Both the position numbers and the translations under genes were made by a program. 64,000 bases of DNA from Brevundimonas sp. SH203 (GTDB taxonomy: Bacteria; Pseudomonadota; Alphaproteobacteria; Caulobacterales; Caulobacteraceae), in NCBI RefSeq assembly GCF_002157625.1, contig NZ_BDMM01000002.1, positions 372,001 to 436,000 on the forward strand, given 5' to 3'. The notes below the pieces were generated by a model, which searched no databases, was not told the origin of the DNA, and saw only the letters and a program-made list of their open reading frames with translations. Shown here piece by piece: positions 18,509 to 27,459 of this stretch; the first letter of the stretch is position 1; every line of letters begins with the position of its first letter.

Positions 18509-18853
18509 ATGATCACCCGCATCCAGCCCGGCGCCCGCATGAGCGAAGCCGTCATCCACGGCGACACCGTCTATCTGGCGGGCCAGGTCGGCGAGCCGGG
18601 CGATGACGTGATCGCCCAGACCCGGACGGCGCTGGCCGAGGTCGACACCCTTCTGGCCCAGGCGGGCAGCGACAAGTCCAAAATCCTGATGGCTCAGATC
18701 TGGCTGGCCGACATCGCCGACTTCGACGCGATGAACAGCGTCTGGGACGCCTGGGTCGACACCGCCAATCCGCCCGCCCGCGCCACGGGCGAAAGCCGGC
18801 TCGCCTCGCCCGATTACAAGGTCGAGGTCATCGTAATCGCCGCCAAGGCCTGA
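18509..18853 (+). CDS. ridA: RidA-family reactive intermediate deaminase
   Basis: 114 residues starting MITRIQPGARMSEAVIHGDTVYLAGQVG, a RidA N-terminus. The conserved Arg that contacts the substrate carboxylate lies in PPARATGES. AGGAGG lies 7 bases before the ATG, which decides the start. RidA proteins hydrolyse enamines and imines that leak from PLP- or FAD-dependent amino acid enzymes; beside dadA this would clear the imino acid it produces. It probably belongs to the same unit as the Lrp-type regulator. Confidence 0.92.
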   Translation: MITRIQPGARMSEAVIHGDTVYLAGQVGEPGDDVIAQTRTALAEVDTLLAQAGSDKSKILMAQIWLADIADFDAMNSVWDAWVDTANPPARATGESRLASPDYKVEVIVIAAKA

Positions 18854-18906
18854 TCGCGGCGGCTAAGCGGTTGACCGGGCGGAATGCAGACTGCAAACCG
18901 CCGCCC

Positions 18907-20586
18907 ATGTTGCAGAACCTCGAAACCCTCGCCCGCGAGGCCAAGTCCTGGCCGTTTGAGCAAGCCCGCAATCTTCTGGCCCATGTGCTGAAGAAGCGGC
19001 TGGCCGAGGCCGACCGCGCCGAGGCCAAGTCCCTGATCGACGCGGGCAAGGCCGACGAGGCGCTGGCGAAGTTCGAGACCCTGCGCCGCCCGGTGATCCT
19101 GGAGACGGGTTACGGCCCATCCGGCCTGCCGCACATGGGCACCTTCGGCGAGGTCGCGCGCACGACCATGGTGCGCAACGCCTTCCGCGCCCTGACCGGC
19201 GATCACTGGAAGACGCGCCTGATCGCCTTCAGCGACGACATGGACGGCCTGCGTAAGGTGCCGGAAGGCATCCCGAACCCGGAGATGCTGCGCGAAGACC
19301 TGCACCTGTCGTTGACCCGCGTGCGCGACCCGTTCGGCACCCACGACAGTTTCGGGGCGCACAACAATGCCCGCCTGCAGGCGTTCCTGGACTCGTTCGG
19401 CTTCGACTACGAGTTCATGTCCTCGACCGAGACCTACAGGTCCGGGCGGTTCGATGAGACACTGCTGACCCTGCTGGAACGGTTCGACGCGGTGCAGGCG
19501 ATCATGCTGCCGACGCTGGGCGAGGAGCGGCGGGCGACCTATTCGCCCTTCCTGCCGATCAGCCCCATCACCGGCCATGTGCTGCAGGTCCCGACGCTGG
19601 ACCGAAACGTCGAGAAGGGGACCATCACCTTCGAAGACCCCGCGGGCGAACCGGGCAACCGCACCGAGGTTCCGGTCACCGGCGGCCATGTGAAGCTGCA
19701 ATGGAAGCCCGACTGGGCCATGCGCTGGACCGCACTGGACGTCGATTACGAAATGTCGGGCAAGGACCTGATCGAGAGCGTGCGCGAAAGCTCCAAGGTC
19801 TGCCGCGCCCTGGGCGGCACGCCGCCGGAAGGCTTCAACTACGAATTGTTCCTGGACATCGAAGGCAAGAAGATCTCGAAGTCCAAGGGCAACGGCCTGA
19901 CGATGGACGAGTGGCTGCGCTACGGCACGCCCGAGAGTCTGTCGTGGTATATGTTCCAGTCGCCGAAGTCGGCCAAGAGCCTGCACTTCAACGTCATTCC
20001 GCGCGCCATCGACGACTATCTGGCCTTCATCGAGGCCTATAAGACGCAGGAGCCGGCCAAGCGGATCGACAACGCCGTCTGGTCGATCCATGCGGGCGAT
20101 CCGCCGACCCACACCTCGCCTGTGTCGTTCGCCCTGCTGCTGAACCTGGTGGGCGTGGCCAATGCGTCCGACAAGGCGCAACTGTGGGCCTATTTCGCCA
20201 GATATCTGCCGGAGGCGACGCCCGAGAACCAGCCGCTGCTGGACCGGCTGATGGACCATGCGCTGAACTATTACGAGGACTTCGTGAAGCCCTCCAAGTC
20301 GTACCGCCTGCCGGACGACAAGGAAAAGGCGGCCCTGCTGGATCTGGCGGCGCGGCTGAAGGCCCTGCCGGCCGACACGACCGACGGCGAACTGATCCAG
20401 AACGAGGTCTATGCGGTGGGCAAGGATCACGCCTTCGAACCGCTGCGCGCCTGGTTCGGGGCGCTGTACGAGGTGCTGCTGGGCGCTTCGCAGGGGCCGC
20501 GCTTCGGCTCCTTCGCCGCCATCTACGGCCTGCCGCAGACGATCGCCCTGATCGAGGCGGGCGCGAATGGAGAACTGGCTGGCTGA
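18907..20586 (+). CDS. lysK: Lysyl-tRNA synthetase, class I
   Basis: 559 residues. The class I signatures are present: GYGPSGLPHMGT at about 69-79 (HIGH-type motif) and KISKSKGNG near 321 (KMSKS-type). The archaeal-like class I LysRS replaces the class II enzyme in many alphaproteobacteria. It charges tRNA-Lys. ATG 18907 is used instead of TTG 18871 because homology begins at MLQNLETLAREA. No clear ribosome-binding site is visible. Confidence 0.95.
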   Translation: MLQNLETLAREAKSWPFEQARNLLAHVLKKRLAEADRAEAKSLIDAGKADEALAKFETLRRPVILETGYGPSGLPHMGTFGEVARTTMVRNAFRALTGDHWKTRLIAFSDDMDGLRKVPEGIPNPEMLREDLHLSLTRVRDPFGTHDSFGAHNNARLQAFLDSFGFDYEFMSSTETYRSGRFDETLLTLLERFDAVQAIMLPTLGEERRATYSPFLPISPITGHVLQVPTLDRNVEKGTITFEDPAGEPGNRTEVPVTGGHVKLQWKPDWAMRWTALDVDYEMSGKDLIESVRESSKVCRALGGTPPEGFNYELFLDIEGKKISKSKGNGLTMDEWLRYGTPESLSWYMFQSPKSAKSLHFNVIPRAIDDYLAFIEAYKTQEPAKRIDNAVWSIHAGDPPTHTSPVSFALLLNLVGVANASDKAQLWAYFARYLPEATPENQPLLDRLMDHALNYYEDFVKPSKSYRLPDDKEKAALLDLAARLKALPADTTDGELIQNEVYAVGKDHAFEPLRAWFGALYEVLLGASQGPRFGSFAAIYGLPQTIALIEAGANGELAG

Positions 20587-20703
20587 TCTCCTCGCGGCGG
20601 GCGCGACGAAGATGAACGGAAAATAACGGCGAAGCTCCGGGAGCCTTCAGGTTCGTCCGTGCATTCTCCCGTCATCGGCAAACGCGCTGACAGGAGAAGA
20701 GTT

Positions 20704-21177
20704 ATGTCGAACAAGATTTTCAAGACGGGTCTGGCCACCGCTGCGGCTCTGGCCGCAATGGTTACGGCCGCCCCGATGGCCGCTCAGGCCCAGGCCAACG
20801 GCGTCACCAACTGCGACGCTCCCGGTGGTCGCCAACGCGCCGGCGCCCTGATCGGCGCTGTCGTCGGCGGCGTGGTCGGGTCGAACCTGGCCCGTAACGA
20901 GCGCACAGCCGGCACCATCGTCGGCGCCGGCGCCGGCGCGGCGGCGGGTTCGTATATCGGCTGCAACCAGCAGCGCGCTCGCGCCGCCTCGGTGTCGCAA
21001 AGCGGCCAGTACCGCGCGTCGTCCAACCTGCGCATTCGCAGCGGCCCCGGCACCCACTATCGCACCGCCGGCACCCTGTCGGCTGGCCAGCCGTTCACCG
21101 CGATCGGCTCGCAGGGTGAGTGGGTCCAGATCGCCGGCGGCGGTTGGGTGAACGCCCACTACGTCACGGCCAACTGA
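20704..21177 (+). CDS. Exported SH3b-domain protein with glycine-zipper segment
   Basis: 157 residues: a signal peptide ending near AAQAQA, a glycine-zipper segment (GALIGAVVGGVVGSNLARN and GTIVGAGAGAAAGSYIG) that may insert in the outer membrane, and a C-terminal bacterial SH3 domain (ASSNLRIRSGPGTHYRTAGTL, WVQIAGGGWVNAHYV). Such proteins are envelope components that may bind peptidoglycan. AGGAGAAGAG before ATG 20704 fixes the start. A strong terminator follows. Confidence 0.85.
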   Translation: MSNKIFKTGLATAAALAAMVTAAPMAAQAQANGVTNCDAPGGRQRAGALIGAVVGGVVGSNLARNERTAGTIVGAGAGAAAGSYIGCNQQRARAASVSQSGQYRASSNLRIRSGPGTHYRTAGTLSAGQPFTAIGSQGEWVQIAGGGWVNAHYVTAN

Positions 21178-21197
21178 GACGCATCAGGCTGAAAACC

Positions 21198-21230
21198 AAG
21201 GCCCCGCCGGCTCGCCGCGCGGGGCCTTTC
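21198..21230. terminator. Bidirectional rho-independent terminator
   Basis: AAGGCCCCGC at 21198-21207 pairs perfectly with GCGGGGCCTT at 21219-21228, followed by TTTC on plus and preceded by an A-containing stretch. It separates the SH3b gene from the convergent S24 gene, whose stop codon lies at its edge. Confidence 0.8.
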
Positions 21231-21865
21231 TACTGGCTGACCCACAGGATGCGGGCCATCCATTCGATGTCGCGTCGCGCCACGATCCGCGGCGGATAGT
21301 CCGGGTTGATGGACGACAGGGTGACGGCCCGGCTGGTCAGACCCGCCACCTCCTTGGCGATGGTTTCGCCGGTCATCAGCCGCACGACGACGCGGTCGCC
21401 ACGTCGCACCCGCGTTTCTTCCTGATCCACCAGAACCCTGTCGCCCTGCCGATAGAGCGGCGACATCGAATCCCCCTCGATGGTCAGGCTGAACAGGGTG
21501 TCCTTGGCGCGCGGCAGTTCGGTCTGATCCCACCCATCCCCGGTGGGCAGGCCGGCGTCGTCGAAAAAGCCGTCGTCGCCCGCCTTGGCCAGCCCCAGCA
21601 ACGGAACCGTCGCCGGCCGCTCCGGCGCGTCCTCGGCCAGGGCTGCGAAATCCGCCAGCGAAATCCCCGTCGCCTGCAGGATCAGCGTCATGCTCTCGGT
21701 CGAGGGCCAGCGCGGCCGTGGCGGATCGCCGGCGCCGAAGCGTTTGGACGGGTTGAAGCTGGTGGCGTCCAGTCCCGCGCGTCGGGCCAGACCCGACGGC
21801 GTCAGACCCTCTCGCCGCGCCAGATTATCGACGGCTTTCCAAAGCTTGGCGTGCGACAGCGGCAT
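21230..21865 (-). CDS. HTH transcriptional regulator with S24 (LexA/CI-like) peptidase domain
   Basis: 211 residues: an N-terminal XRE-like helix-turn-helix (residues 5-40, GLTPSGLARRAGLDATSFN) and a C-terminal S24 domain with catalytic Ser near 132 in GDSMSP and Lys near 168 in IAKEV. Self-cleavage of this domain inactivates repressors of the LexA and phage CI type when RecA filaments form. The domain order and size fit a CI-like repressor, but no phage genes are nearby, so this is probably a host regulator of unknown targets. Confidence 0.88.
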   Translation of the reverse strand: MPLSHAKLWKAVDNLARREGLTPSGLARRAGLDATSFNPSKRFGAGDPPRPRWPSTESMTLILQATGISLADFAALAEDAPERPATVPLLGLAKAGDDGFFDDAGLPTGDGWDQTELPRAKDTLFSLTIEGDSMSPLYRQGDRVLVDQEETRVRRGDRVVVRLMTGETIAKEVAGLTSRAVTLSSINPDYPPRIVARRDIEWMARILWVSQ

Positions 21866-21916
21866 GGTGTCCCGACGACTGATTCGCCGCAGGATAGGCG
21901 GTCAGTGTAGGAATTT

Positions 21917-22348
21917 CTACCTATTCATTTCCGCCGCTCGTCGCTCTTGCCAAGCGAAGAAGGTGCCGAAAATCAGACAGAGGATGATCAGATAGCCCGT
22001 GAAATTCATGATGGTGTAGAGCGAACCGACCATGACGGGTTGCCCGGTCAGGATCATGATGTGCGACATCACGGCGATCAGCTGTAGCCCGCTGGCCCAT
22101 ACCGGCCATGACTGGCGGTATCGCCAGGAAAGCCCGACAAACACAAACAGCAATGCAAGGTCGATCAGGAACACGCCGATGGGCACGCCGCGAAAACCGC
22201 TGCCCTCTTGCATGATGATGGTCGCGAACCAGGCGAAAAGATAGGCTCCCGCGCCTAATCGTTCGGCCGACCCGCCTTTAAGGAAGGCGAACACCGCCAT
22301 GCCGAGCATGAAGACTGCACCGACGATCGCATAGGCGATGTTAAGCAT
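21917..22348 (-). CDS. Four-helix membrane protein of unknown function
   Basis: 143 residues with four hydrophobic segments (roughly 3-24, 32-50, 58-76 and 110-132) and short loops. No family is recognised. Base composition appears less GC-rich than neighbouring genes. The start codon lies 5 bases after a 14-bp perfect hairpin that probably terminates the upstream gene. Function cannot be assigned. Confidence 0.65.
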   Translation of the reverse strand: MLNIAYAIVGAVFMLGMAVFAFLKGGSAERLGAGAYLFAWFATIIMQEGSGFRGVPIGVFLIDLALLFVFVGLSWRYRQSWPVWASGLQLIAVMSHIMILTGQPVMVGSLYTIMNFTGYLIILCLIFGTFFAWQERRAAEMNR

Positions 22349-22353
22349 GGCAA

Positions 22354-22385
22354 ATCGCCCCCGTGCAGAAATGCACGGGGGCGAT
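22354..22385 (-). terminator. 14-bp perfect hairpin immediately before a start codon
   Basis: ATCGCCCCCGTGCA at 22354-22367 and TGCACGGGGGCGAT at 22372-22385 pair perfectly around a 4-base loop. On minus it ends in TTTG. It follows the gene at 22440-22790 and would end that transcript, but it also abuts the ATG at 22348. A second small palindrome (GGTAAGC with GCTTACC) lies at 22417-22433. Confidence 0.65.
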
Positions 22386-22439
22386 AATGACCGAAGTCAG
22401 ATGAAACTGAAATCTCGGTAAGCCAAGCTTACCAAGAAT

Positions 22440-22790
22440 TCACGCCACGCGGTGAAGGTGGGTCGGCGTCAGGGCGGACTTCGGGTCCAGCCAGTCGTCG
22501 GGCTTGGCGACCGGGCCGGCGGCGTAGGTGCCGTAGCCGAGGCGACGGTGATCCTTTTGCAGTTCGGCGTGGCAGGCGACGATGGACTCGCGAGCGGCCG
22601 ACAGGGCGGCGATCGTTTCCATGGCCTTGGCCTGAGACACCGTGCCGCTCACCGGCGACAGGGACAGGGCGGCGCGGGCGCCGATGAAGGATTGAACGAG
22701 GGTCGTCGCCTGAGTGATCGCGGCGTCGATCGCGAGTTCGGTAGCGTGCAGATCGCCAGCAACGCTGGAGATGACTTCAGTCCGGTCCAT
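22440..22790 (-). CDS. Small helical protein of unknown function
   Basis: 116 residues, mostly alpha-helical and Ala-rich over residues 1-80, with a C-terminal tail rich in Gly, Pro and Asp (GYGTYAAGPVAKPDDWLDP). GAGGGG precedes ATG 22790. No signal peptide, membrane segment or known motif is seen. A GGTTA-N8-TAACC inverted repeat at 22825-22842, partly resembling a CtrA site, lies 35 bases upstream. Likely a lineage-restricted cytoplasmic protein. Confidence 0.7.
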   Translation of the reverse strand: MDRTEVISSVAGDLHATELAIDAAITQATTLVQSFIGARAALSLSPVSGTVSQAKAMETIAALSAARESIVACHAELQKDHRRLGYGTYAAGPVAKPDDWLDPKSALTPTHLHRVA

Positions 22791-22962
22791 GAAAACCCCT
22801 CAAGAAATGGTCAGCGAACCTTATGGTTATCACGCCTTAACCCTGTTTGGTAGAGGTATGTTCATATCTTGGGCCGTCGCGCGTCGAATCGCCGTCGCGG
22901 GGCGCGGCGTCGAATGTCGACGGCGATGGGGCTTCCGGGCGAACGCTGTCCGCGCCGGACGG

Positions 22963-23358
22963 TCAGCTCTGGGTGTCGAGCAGGAAGTGGGCCGTCAGGC
23001 TGGCGATCGGCTGCAAACGCTCTTCCTGCCAGGCCTCGGCCTGGACATGGGCCACGCGGCGTCCGGCGCGGCTGATCCGCGCGCGGGCGAAGACGTCGAT
23101 GGGCCGGCCCGTGCGCAGATAGGCCACGGTGACGTTGATCGGCCGGGGCAGGCGGGGGCTGGGGAAGGCCAGGGCCAACTGCGCCATGGCGGTCATCTCC
23201 AGCAGGGCGGCGGTCGATCCGCCATGTAGCGCCGGCAGCATCGGATTGCCGATCAGCTTGTCCGCGAACGGCATGATCACCGTGACCTCGTCGCCGCTGA
23301 CGAGCGTCTTCAGACCGAGAAAGCGGGCGTAGGGCAGGGTGGCGAGAAGATCGGTCAT
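22963..23358 (-). CDS. PaaI-family (hotdog fold) thioesterase
   Basis: 131 residues with the hotdog signature PMLPALHGGSTAALLEMTA, where HGG and the Glu are typical of acyl-CoA thioesterases, and a TVAYLRTGRPIDVFARARI strand region. Its ATG overlaps the stop of the preceding PaaI-type gene by 4 bases, so translation is coupled and the two may form a heterodimer. The acyl-CoA substrate is unknown. Confidence 0.88.
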   Translation of the reverse strand: MTDLLATLPYARFLGLKTLVSGDEVTVIMPFADKLIGNPMLPALHGGSTAALLEMTAMAQLALAFPSPRLPRPINVTVAYLRTGRPIDVFARARISRAGRRVAHVQAEAWQEERLQPIASLTAHFLLDTQS

Positions 23359-23804
23359 GCCGCCTCTCCCGCCAGCCGTTCGCGCGACGGGTTGAAGATA
23401 TAGGCCGACTGGGCCGCCGCCACCGGATCGGACGGATCGTCCTCGAACGCCCAGGCGCGCACGAAGGCGATGGTGTGGGTCATGCGATAGCAGACGCCCT
23501 GGGCCAGCAGGTCGCGATGCGGCCGGGCGGCGCGCATATAGTCCACGCGCAGATCGACGGTGGCGATGGGTTGGTAGGCGTCCAGCGCCGTCCACACCGC
23601 CAGCCCTCCGATATGGTCCAGCAGGGTCGTCACCAGCCCGCCCGCGAACACGCCGCTGTCGGGATCGCCGACCAGATCCTCGCGCCAGGGTACGCGAATG
23701 CGCGGCTCGCCGTCGTGCAGGCCGTCGAAGGCGAAGCCCAGCGCCCCGGTGTGGGCCGCGCCGGCTGCCAACTGGGGCAGGATGGTCAGGAAACTGTCGG
23801 ACAT
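23355..23804 (-). CDS. PaaI-family (hotdog fold) thioesterase, first of a coupled pair
   Basis: 149 residues beginning MSDSFLTILPQLA. The hotdog pattern is present (DSGVFAGGLVTTLLDHIGGLAV, then ATVDLRVDYMRAARP). The usual His-Gly-Gly appears as FAGG, with Asp and His in the following helix. The start is placed at ATG 23804, since a longer TTG-started frame adds a charged tail without similarity. It overlaps the second thioesterase by 4 bases; paired hotdog genes often derive from a duplication. Confidence 0.85.
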   Translation of the reverse strand: MSDSFLTILPQLAAGAAHTGALGFAFDGLHDGEPRIRVPWREDLVGDPDSGVFAGGLVTTLLDHIGGLAVWTALDAYQPIATVDLRVDYMRAARPHRDLLAQGVCYRMTHTIAFVRAWAFEDDPSDPVAAAQSAYIFNPSRERLAGEAA

Positions 23805-23890
23805 CGTGAAGGGACGGTCTTTCCGGCGCTGATTTTTCAAGGGCCCTGTATGGATCGGCGACCCGACGGCGTCGAGTGCGTTAGGGGACC

Positions 23891-24922
23891 ATGATCCGCG
23901 CCGAAGATTTGCTGCATCCGACGCCCGCCGGCCTCTATTGCCCGCCCGGCGACTTCTACGTCGATCCGGTGCGTCCGGTGGATCGGGCGGTGATCACCCA
24001 CGGCCATTCCGACCATGCGCGCGCGGGTCACGGCGCGGTGCTGGCGACGCGCCAGACGCTGGCGATCATGGCCGAACGCTATGGCGCCGACTTCACCGGC
24101 CAGGCCCAGTCGGTCGAATATGGTCAGGCGACGGCGATAAACGGCGTCGATCTCAGACTGGCGCCGGCCGGGCACGTGCTGGGTTCGGCCCAGGTCGAGG
24201 TGCGCTGGAAGGGCCTGACCATGGTGGTTTCCGGCGATTACAAGCGCCGCCGCGACCCGACCTGCGCCCCGTTCGAGCCGATCCCGTGTCACGTCTTCAT
24301 TTCCGAGGCCACCTTCGGCCTGCCGGTATTCAGCCATCCCCCGGCCGAGGAAGAGGTGGGGCGTTTGGTCCGCTCCCTGGGGCAATTCCCTGAACGGGCG
24401 CATCTGGTCGGCGCCTATGCGCTGGGCAAGGCGCAACGGATCATCCGCCTGTTGCGCGAGGCGGGGTGGGACCGGCCGATCTATTACCACGGCGCGATGG
24501 AACGGCTGAACGCCCTCTATGAGCGCGAAGGCGTCGATCTTGGGCCTTTGCTGCCGACGCGCGACCTGCCCAAGAACGCCCTGGGCGGCGAAGTGGCGAT
24601 CGCGCCGCCGTCCGCCATTCAGGACCGCTGGGCGCGGCGGTTCGCCGACCCCGTCACCGCCTTCGCCTCGGGCTGGATGGGGGTGAAGGCCCGCGCGCGC
24701 CAGAGAGGGGTGGAGCTGCCCCTGATCGTGTCCGACCACGCCGACTGGAACGAGCTGACGGCGACCTTCACCGAGTTGAAGCCGGAAGAGGTCTGGATCA
24801 CCCACGGGCGCGAGGAAGGTCTGCTGCGCTGGGCCGAGATCAACAGTCAGAAGGCGCGGGCGCTGCGTCTCGTCGGCTATGACGAGGAGGACGAGGAGGC
24901 GCTGGACATCCGGCCGGACTGA
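23891..24922 (+). CDS. Ligase-associated DNA exonuclease (metallo-beta-lactamase fold)
   Basis: 343 residues. The metal-binding motif THGHSDHA lies at 36-43, with further ligands in APAGHVLGS, VSGDYKRR and VSDHADW. The family is the exonuclease found beside ATP-dependent DNA ligase and a Lhr-type helicase in bacterial repair islands; it is related to mRNA 3'-end processing nucleases. Here no ligase or helicase is adjacent: the next gene is a convergent hybrid histidine kinase 5 bases away. The partners may lie elsewhere. Confidence 0.88.
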   Translation: MIRAEDLLHPTPAGLYCPPGDFYVDPVRPVDRAVITHGHSDHARAGHGAVLATRQTLAIMAERYGADFTGQAQSVEYGQATAINGVDLRLAPAGHVLGSAQVEVRWKGLTMVVSGDYKRRRDPTCAPFEPIPCHVFISEATFGLPVFSHPPAEEEVGRLVRSLGQFPERAHLVGAYALGKAQRIIRLLREAGWDRPIYYHGAMERLNALYEREGVDLGPLLPTRDLPKNALGGEVAIAPPSAIQDRWARRFADPVTAFASGWMGVKARARQRGVELPLIVSDHADWNELTATFTELKPEEVWITHGREEGLLRWAEINSQKARALRLVGYDEEDEEALDIRPD

Positions 24923-24926
24923 GGCG

Positions 24927-26546
24927 TCAGGCGGCGGATCGGCCCGATGCGTCCTGATCCTCGGCGTCCTGAGACGCCGCAAGTGCGGCGTTCATGGCCA
25001 TGCGCAGACGCTCGGGCTTGATCGGCTTTTCGACCACGGCGGCCATGCCGATGGACAGATAGTGTTTGGCGTCCTCGGGGTCGGCGTTGGCGGTCAGGGC
25101 GACGATGGGCACGCGGCCGACCGCGCCGGGCAGGGCGCGGATGGCCTGCGTCGCCTGCACGCCGTCCATGCGCGGCATCTTGATGTCCATCAGGACCAGA
25201 TCGTAGCGGCTTTCCTGCACGGCCTGCAGCGCCTCCAGCCCGTCCTCGGCCAGTTCGGAACTGCAGCCGAACATTTCGCACAGGGCCTGGGCGACCACGC
25301 GGTTGGTGGCGTTGTCATCGACGATCAGAATGTGCGGCGCCGCCTTCAGGTCGAAACCGGCCAGATCGGAGACGTTCGATTGAACCTCGGCCTCCATGAT
25401 CGCGCGCGGCGCGGTCAGGTCGAAGGCGAAGGTCGCGCCGCGTCCCTTGTTGTTCTCGGCCCAGATCCGGCCGCCCATCCGGTCGATGACCTGACGGCAG
25501 ATCGACAGGCCCAGGCCTGCGCCGTCGGGGCCGGAGCCGTGGACGAAGGGTTCGAAGATGGAATCGACCCGGTCGACGTCCACGCCCGGCCCGTCGTCGC
25601 GGACGCGGGCCTCCATATGGATGCCGTCGCCCTCGACCCAGGCCTTCAGCCGGGCCTCGATCACGCCGTTGCGGGCGAACTTCAGGGCGTTGCCGATCAG
25701 GTTGTTGAACACCTGTTTCAGGCGCACGCCGTCGATCATGGCCGCCAGTTCGGTGTCGCCCTCATAGCCGACCAGCAGGGTGACGCTGTCCTGAGAGGCG
25801 CGCGGCTCCCACATCGACTGGATGTCGTCCATCACGGCGCGCAGGGCCGTCGGGGTGCTGGACAGCTCCAACTCGCCTGCCTCGGCCTTGGACAGGTCCA
25901 CCGCGTCCTGCAGGATGCGCAGCAGGGTCTCGGACGAATCCATGATGGTCTGGACGTGCGCATGGGCTGCTGACGTCAGCGGTTGACGGCGCAGCAGTTC
26001 GGCGACGGCCAGCACGCCGTTCATCGGCGTGCGCAGTTCGTGGCTCATGATGGCCAGGAACTGGCTCTTGGCGCGGGCTGCGGCCATGGCCTGGGCGCGG
26101 GTGTCGCTGAGGATGGCGGCCTGTTCGGCCAGTTGGTCGTTTTGTTCGCGCTGGCGCGTATTGACCGCCTGAAGCAGGGTCGCGGCCGTGCCGACGCCCA
26201 GATAGGCGCCGTTGCGGGTGACGATGAAGCCCCGCAGCAAGGCCGCGGGGCCGCCCTTCAGCATGATGTCGCAAAAGGCGTCGATGCGGACGCCGGCCTC
26301 CACTACCGCCGGCTCGGCGTCCATGGCGAAGGTGATGGGGCGAAGATCGTAAAGGGCATGACCGAACCGGGCGGCGATCTTCTCAAGAAAGGCGGTGCGC
26401 TCGACCAGGCCGACGGGCTTGTCGCCATCGACGACGGGTATGACCAGCGTATCCGGCTCGCGTTCGAAACGCGCCAGAACCTCGCACCCGAGCGTCGTCG
26501 GGCCCACGGGCTTGGGACGCTCGGAAAGGGTTTCGATGGTCGGCAT
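24927..26546 (-). CDS. Hybrid histidine kinase: CBS-like sensor, kinase and receiver
   Basis: 539 residues without membrane segments. Residues 20-130 look like a CBS-type pair ([20 protein letters not shown] and [14 protein letters not shown]). The kinase follows with H-box [14 protein letters not shown] (His near 167), N-box [11 protein letters not shown]1 and [16 protein letters not shown]. The C-terminal receiver has Asp near 450 in [13 protein letters not shown] and intact Thr and Lys positions. CBS domains usually bind adenine nucleotides, so this cytoplasmic kinase may sense energy or nucleotide state. Its output partner is not adjacent. Confidence 0.9.
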   Translation of the reverse strand: MPTIETLSERPKPVGPTTLGCEVLARFEREPDTLVIPVVDGDKPVGLVERTAFLEKIAARFGHALYDLRPITFAMDAEPAVVEAGVRIDAFCDIMLKGGPAALLRGFIVTRNGAYLGVGTAATLLQAVNTRQREQNDQLAEQAAILSDTRAQAMAAARAKSQFLAIMSHELRTPMNGVLAVAELLRRQPLTSAAHAHVQTIMDSSETLLRILQDAVDLSKAEAGELELSSTPTALRAVMDDIQSMWEPRASQDSVTLLVGYEGDTELAAMIDGVRLKQVFNNLIGNALKFARNGVIEARLKAWVEGDGIHMEARVRDDGPGVDVDRVDSIFEPFVHGSGPDGAGLGLSICRQVIDRMGGRIWAENNKGRGATFAFDLTAPRAIMEAEVQSNVSDLAGFDLKAAPHILIVDDNATNRVVAQALCEMFGCSSELAEDGLEALQAVQESRYDLVLMDIKMPRMDGVQATQAIRALPGAVGRVPIVALTANADPEDAKHYLSIGMAAVVEKPIKPERLRMAMNAALAASQDAEDQDASGRSAA

Positions 26547-26739
26547 AATGCCCGGAACTCCTACTCATTGTGAGTATAAGTCAGAAATCGCTTGCGGATT
26601 GGTTAAGCGTTGTCAGGCACGACGCAAATCCGCCCATTTTGCCCCCGGCGCGGGTCTGGTGTATGAGGCCCGCCCGTCCCATCTGGGGCTTCATCCCTTT
26701 GTGCATGCGCGCGGCCGACCGGCCGACCGCAGGTTTGTC

Positions 26740-27459
26740 ATGAGCGTCATCCTGGAAAAGACCCCCACATCGGCCCTGGTTCTGTTCTCCGGCGGGCAGG
26801 ACAGCGCGACCTGCCTGGCCTGGGCGCTGGAACGGTTCCAGCGGGTCGAGACGGTCGGTTTCGACTATGGCCAGCGGCATGCGGTCGAGATGCAGGCGCG
26901 CCAGACCGTGCGCGACGGCATGGCGAAGGCCCTGCCACACTACGCCGACCGGCTGGGCGACGATCATGTGGTGGACCTGACCGGATACGGCCGGATCGCC
27001 GAAAGCGCCCTGACCGCCGACCGCAAGATCGAGATGGATGCGCGCGGCCTGCCGACGACCTTCGTGCCGGGGCGGAACCTGATCTTCCTGGTCGCGGCGG
27101 CGGCGCTGGCGGACCGGCGCGGGCTGGAGGTGCTGGTCGGCGGCATGTGCGAGACCGACTTCTCGGGCTATCCCGACTGTCGTCACGACACGATGGAGGC
27201 GATGGCGCGGGCGCTGTCTCTGGGGCTGGACAAGCCGGTGGTGATCGAGACGCCGCTGATGTGGCTGACGAAGGCCCGGACGTGGGAACTGGCCCGTCAG
27301 ATCGGCGGAGAGGCGCTGGTCCAGATGATCGTCGAAGACAGCCACACCTGTTATCGGGGCGACCGGACGCATCGCCACGCCTGGGGCTATGGCTGCGGCG
27401 AATGTCCGGCGTGCGAACTGCGCGCTACGGGCTATGACGAATGGGCGTCGGGCCAATGA
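26740..27459 (+). CDS. queC: 7-cyano-7-deazaguanine synthase
   Basis: 239 residues with the PP-loop SGGQDS at 17-22 and a zinc-binding Cys set near the C-terminus (CYRGDR and [10 protein letters not shown]). QueC converts 7-carboxy-7-deazaguanine to preQ0 using ATP and ammonia. The ATG at 26740 is chosen over an upstream open frame because family homology starts at SALVLFSGG. It is the first gene of a tightly coupled queC-queE-queD operon. No preQ1 riboswitch was recognised in the leader. Confidence 0.96.
   Translation: MSVILEKTPTSALVLFSGGQDSATCLAWALERFQRVETVGFDYGQRHAVEMQARQTVRDGMAKALPHYADRLGDDHVVDLTGYGRIAESALTADRKIEMDARGLPTTFVPGRNLIFLVAAAALADRRGLEVLVGGMCETDFSGYPDCRHDTMEAMARALSLGLDKPVVIETPLMWLTKARTWELARQIGGEALVQMIVEDSHTCYRGDRTHRHAWGYGCGECPACELRATGYDEWASGQ

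Noticed and set aside
21230..22348. Prophage remnant around the S24 regulator
   Set aside because: No integrase, structural phage gene or attachment duplication is nearby; only a less GC-rich hypothetical gene adjoins it.
26547..26739. preQ1 riboswitch upstream of queC
   Set aside because: No preQ1 aptamer consensus or pseudoknot pattern could be recognised in the leader.
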